Assembly (NCBI RefSeq): GCF_007115095.1
Contig: NZ_SULH01000014.1
Location: 41,615 to 105,614 of the forward strand
Source of the DNA: Levilactobacillus enshiensis
GTDB lineage: Bacteria > Bacillota > Bacilli > Lactobacillales > Lactobacillaceae
DNA length: 64,000 nucleotides
Reading direction: 5' to 3'
In this document: positions 63,698-64,000 of the stretch, piece after piece
How positions within the stretch are numbered: the stretch's first letter is position 1
Layout: each line of letters begins with the position of its first letter
Notes under the pieces: model-generated
The model's database searches: none
Seen by the model: only the letters and a program-made list of their open reading frames with translations
What the model was told of the DNA's origin: nothing
Program-made: the position numbers and the translations under genes

Positions 63698-63736
63698 AAA
63701 AAAGCGATTGACCCATAACGAGTCAATCGCTTTTTT
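63698..63736 (+). terminator. Terminator after rexA
   Basis: AAAAAAGCGATTGAC and GTCAATCGCTTTTTT pair perfectly around CCATAACGA, 4 bases past the stop codon. Confidence 0.92.
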
Positions 63737-64000
63737 AGCTGGATAATGAAATCGGCCAACAATGTAACTTTGTTACATTATTTTCAAATCGCCAGGATGA
63801 CTCTAAAAAATTTTAACCGTTTTAGCTGAAAATAGGATGCAATACGGTTTTAAGGATGAAAATTTAAAATACTTTAGTATTTAACAAATGGTTTAAAAAT
63901 GGAGAGAGCGTAAAATATCTTGTGTAAACGCACAAAAGATTTCTAAATTGTATAGAAATAGGGAATGCCTTCCCTTATGATATTTAGTAACCACAGAAAA
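63737..64000. other. Gene-free AT-rich right end with several palindromes
   Basis: AATGTAAC/GTTACATT (63761-63779, 3-base gap), AAATACTTTAGTATTT (63867-63882), ATCTT-GTG/CAC-AAAAGAT (about 63919-63942) and TTTCTA/TAGAAA (about 63941-63959) occur in 200 bases. This looks like the control region of a gene beyond the window edge. The second palindrome shares 14 bases with one upstream of xynB. Confidence 0.5.

Noticed and set aside
63919..63942. TGTGTAAACGCACA as a cre site
   Set aside because: Aligned to the cre consensus it has mismatches at conserved positions in the second half.

Overview
The window is the replication-origin region of a low-GC Gram-positive lactic acid bacterium of the family Lactobacillaceae. 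The evidence is the dnaA-dnaN-yaaA-recF-gyrB-gyrA block next to rpmH-rnpA-yidC-jag-mnmE-mnmG, the RexA/RexB form of the AddAB recombination nuclease, aminopeptidase C, BrnQ, PnuC, a GH43 beta-xylosidase and strong AGGAGG-type ribosome binding sites. Proteins and codon use look closest to Levilactobacillus or Lactiplantibacillus, but the genus cannot be proved from the sequence alone. No tRNA, rRNA, CRISPR array or intact insertion sequence was seen.

Layout. 1-11100 is the leftward replichore arm: the start of rpsF, an XRE-type regulator, gyrA, gyrB, recF, yaaA, dnaN and dnaA, all on the minus strand and so co-directional with replication. oriC is bipartite, with DnaA boxes on both sides of dnaA. 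A DnaA-trio-like tract and an AT-rich stretch lie next to dnaN. 11100-17940 is the rightward core: rpmH, rnpA, yidC, jag, mnmE, mnmG. A palindrome-rich 730-bp stretch separates yidC from jag. 17940-31800 carries transport and housekeeping genes (pnuC, brnQ, Bcr/CflA efflux, signal peptidase, MarR and TetR regulators, pepC) and an orphan YefM-like antitoxin. 31800-37000 holds a phosphatase, a probable small-RNA locus, several small membrane proteins, a lipoprotein, an EndA-like nuclease and cardiolipin synthase. 37000-40200 is a xyloside-use island (AraC regulator plus GH43 xylosidase) with catabolite-repression sites. 40600-46050 encodes large envelope proteins (DUF2207, YfhO). 46050-50250 has menA, two coupled small membrane proteins and a purine permease with PurR-like operators. 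50261-51304 is a deletion scar joining the remains of two divergent genes. 51450-56100 holds redox enzymes, a polysaccharide deacetylase and a DapE-like peptidase. 56300-63700 is rexB-rexA behind a LexA-like box.

How the parts work together. Initiation (dnaA, oriC, dnaN), supercoiling (gyrBA), RecF/RexAB repair, RNA processing and membrane-insertion genes sit together at the origin. Three parS-type palindromes (23833, 31673, 42553) lie to the right of oriC and should load ParB for origin segregation. The accessory part is mostly single-gene units, each closed by a strong hairpin terminator. Several of these terminators belong to a dispersed repeat family.

Most notable unexplained signals: the structured RNA locus at about 32650-32870 with a Pho-box-like repeat; three identical TAACCCGGGTTA palindromes after menA; the repeat family carrying GTGCCGAAACGTGG; the palindrome array between yidC and jag; and the divergent-gene deletion scar at about 50740.
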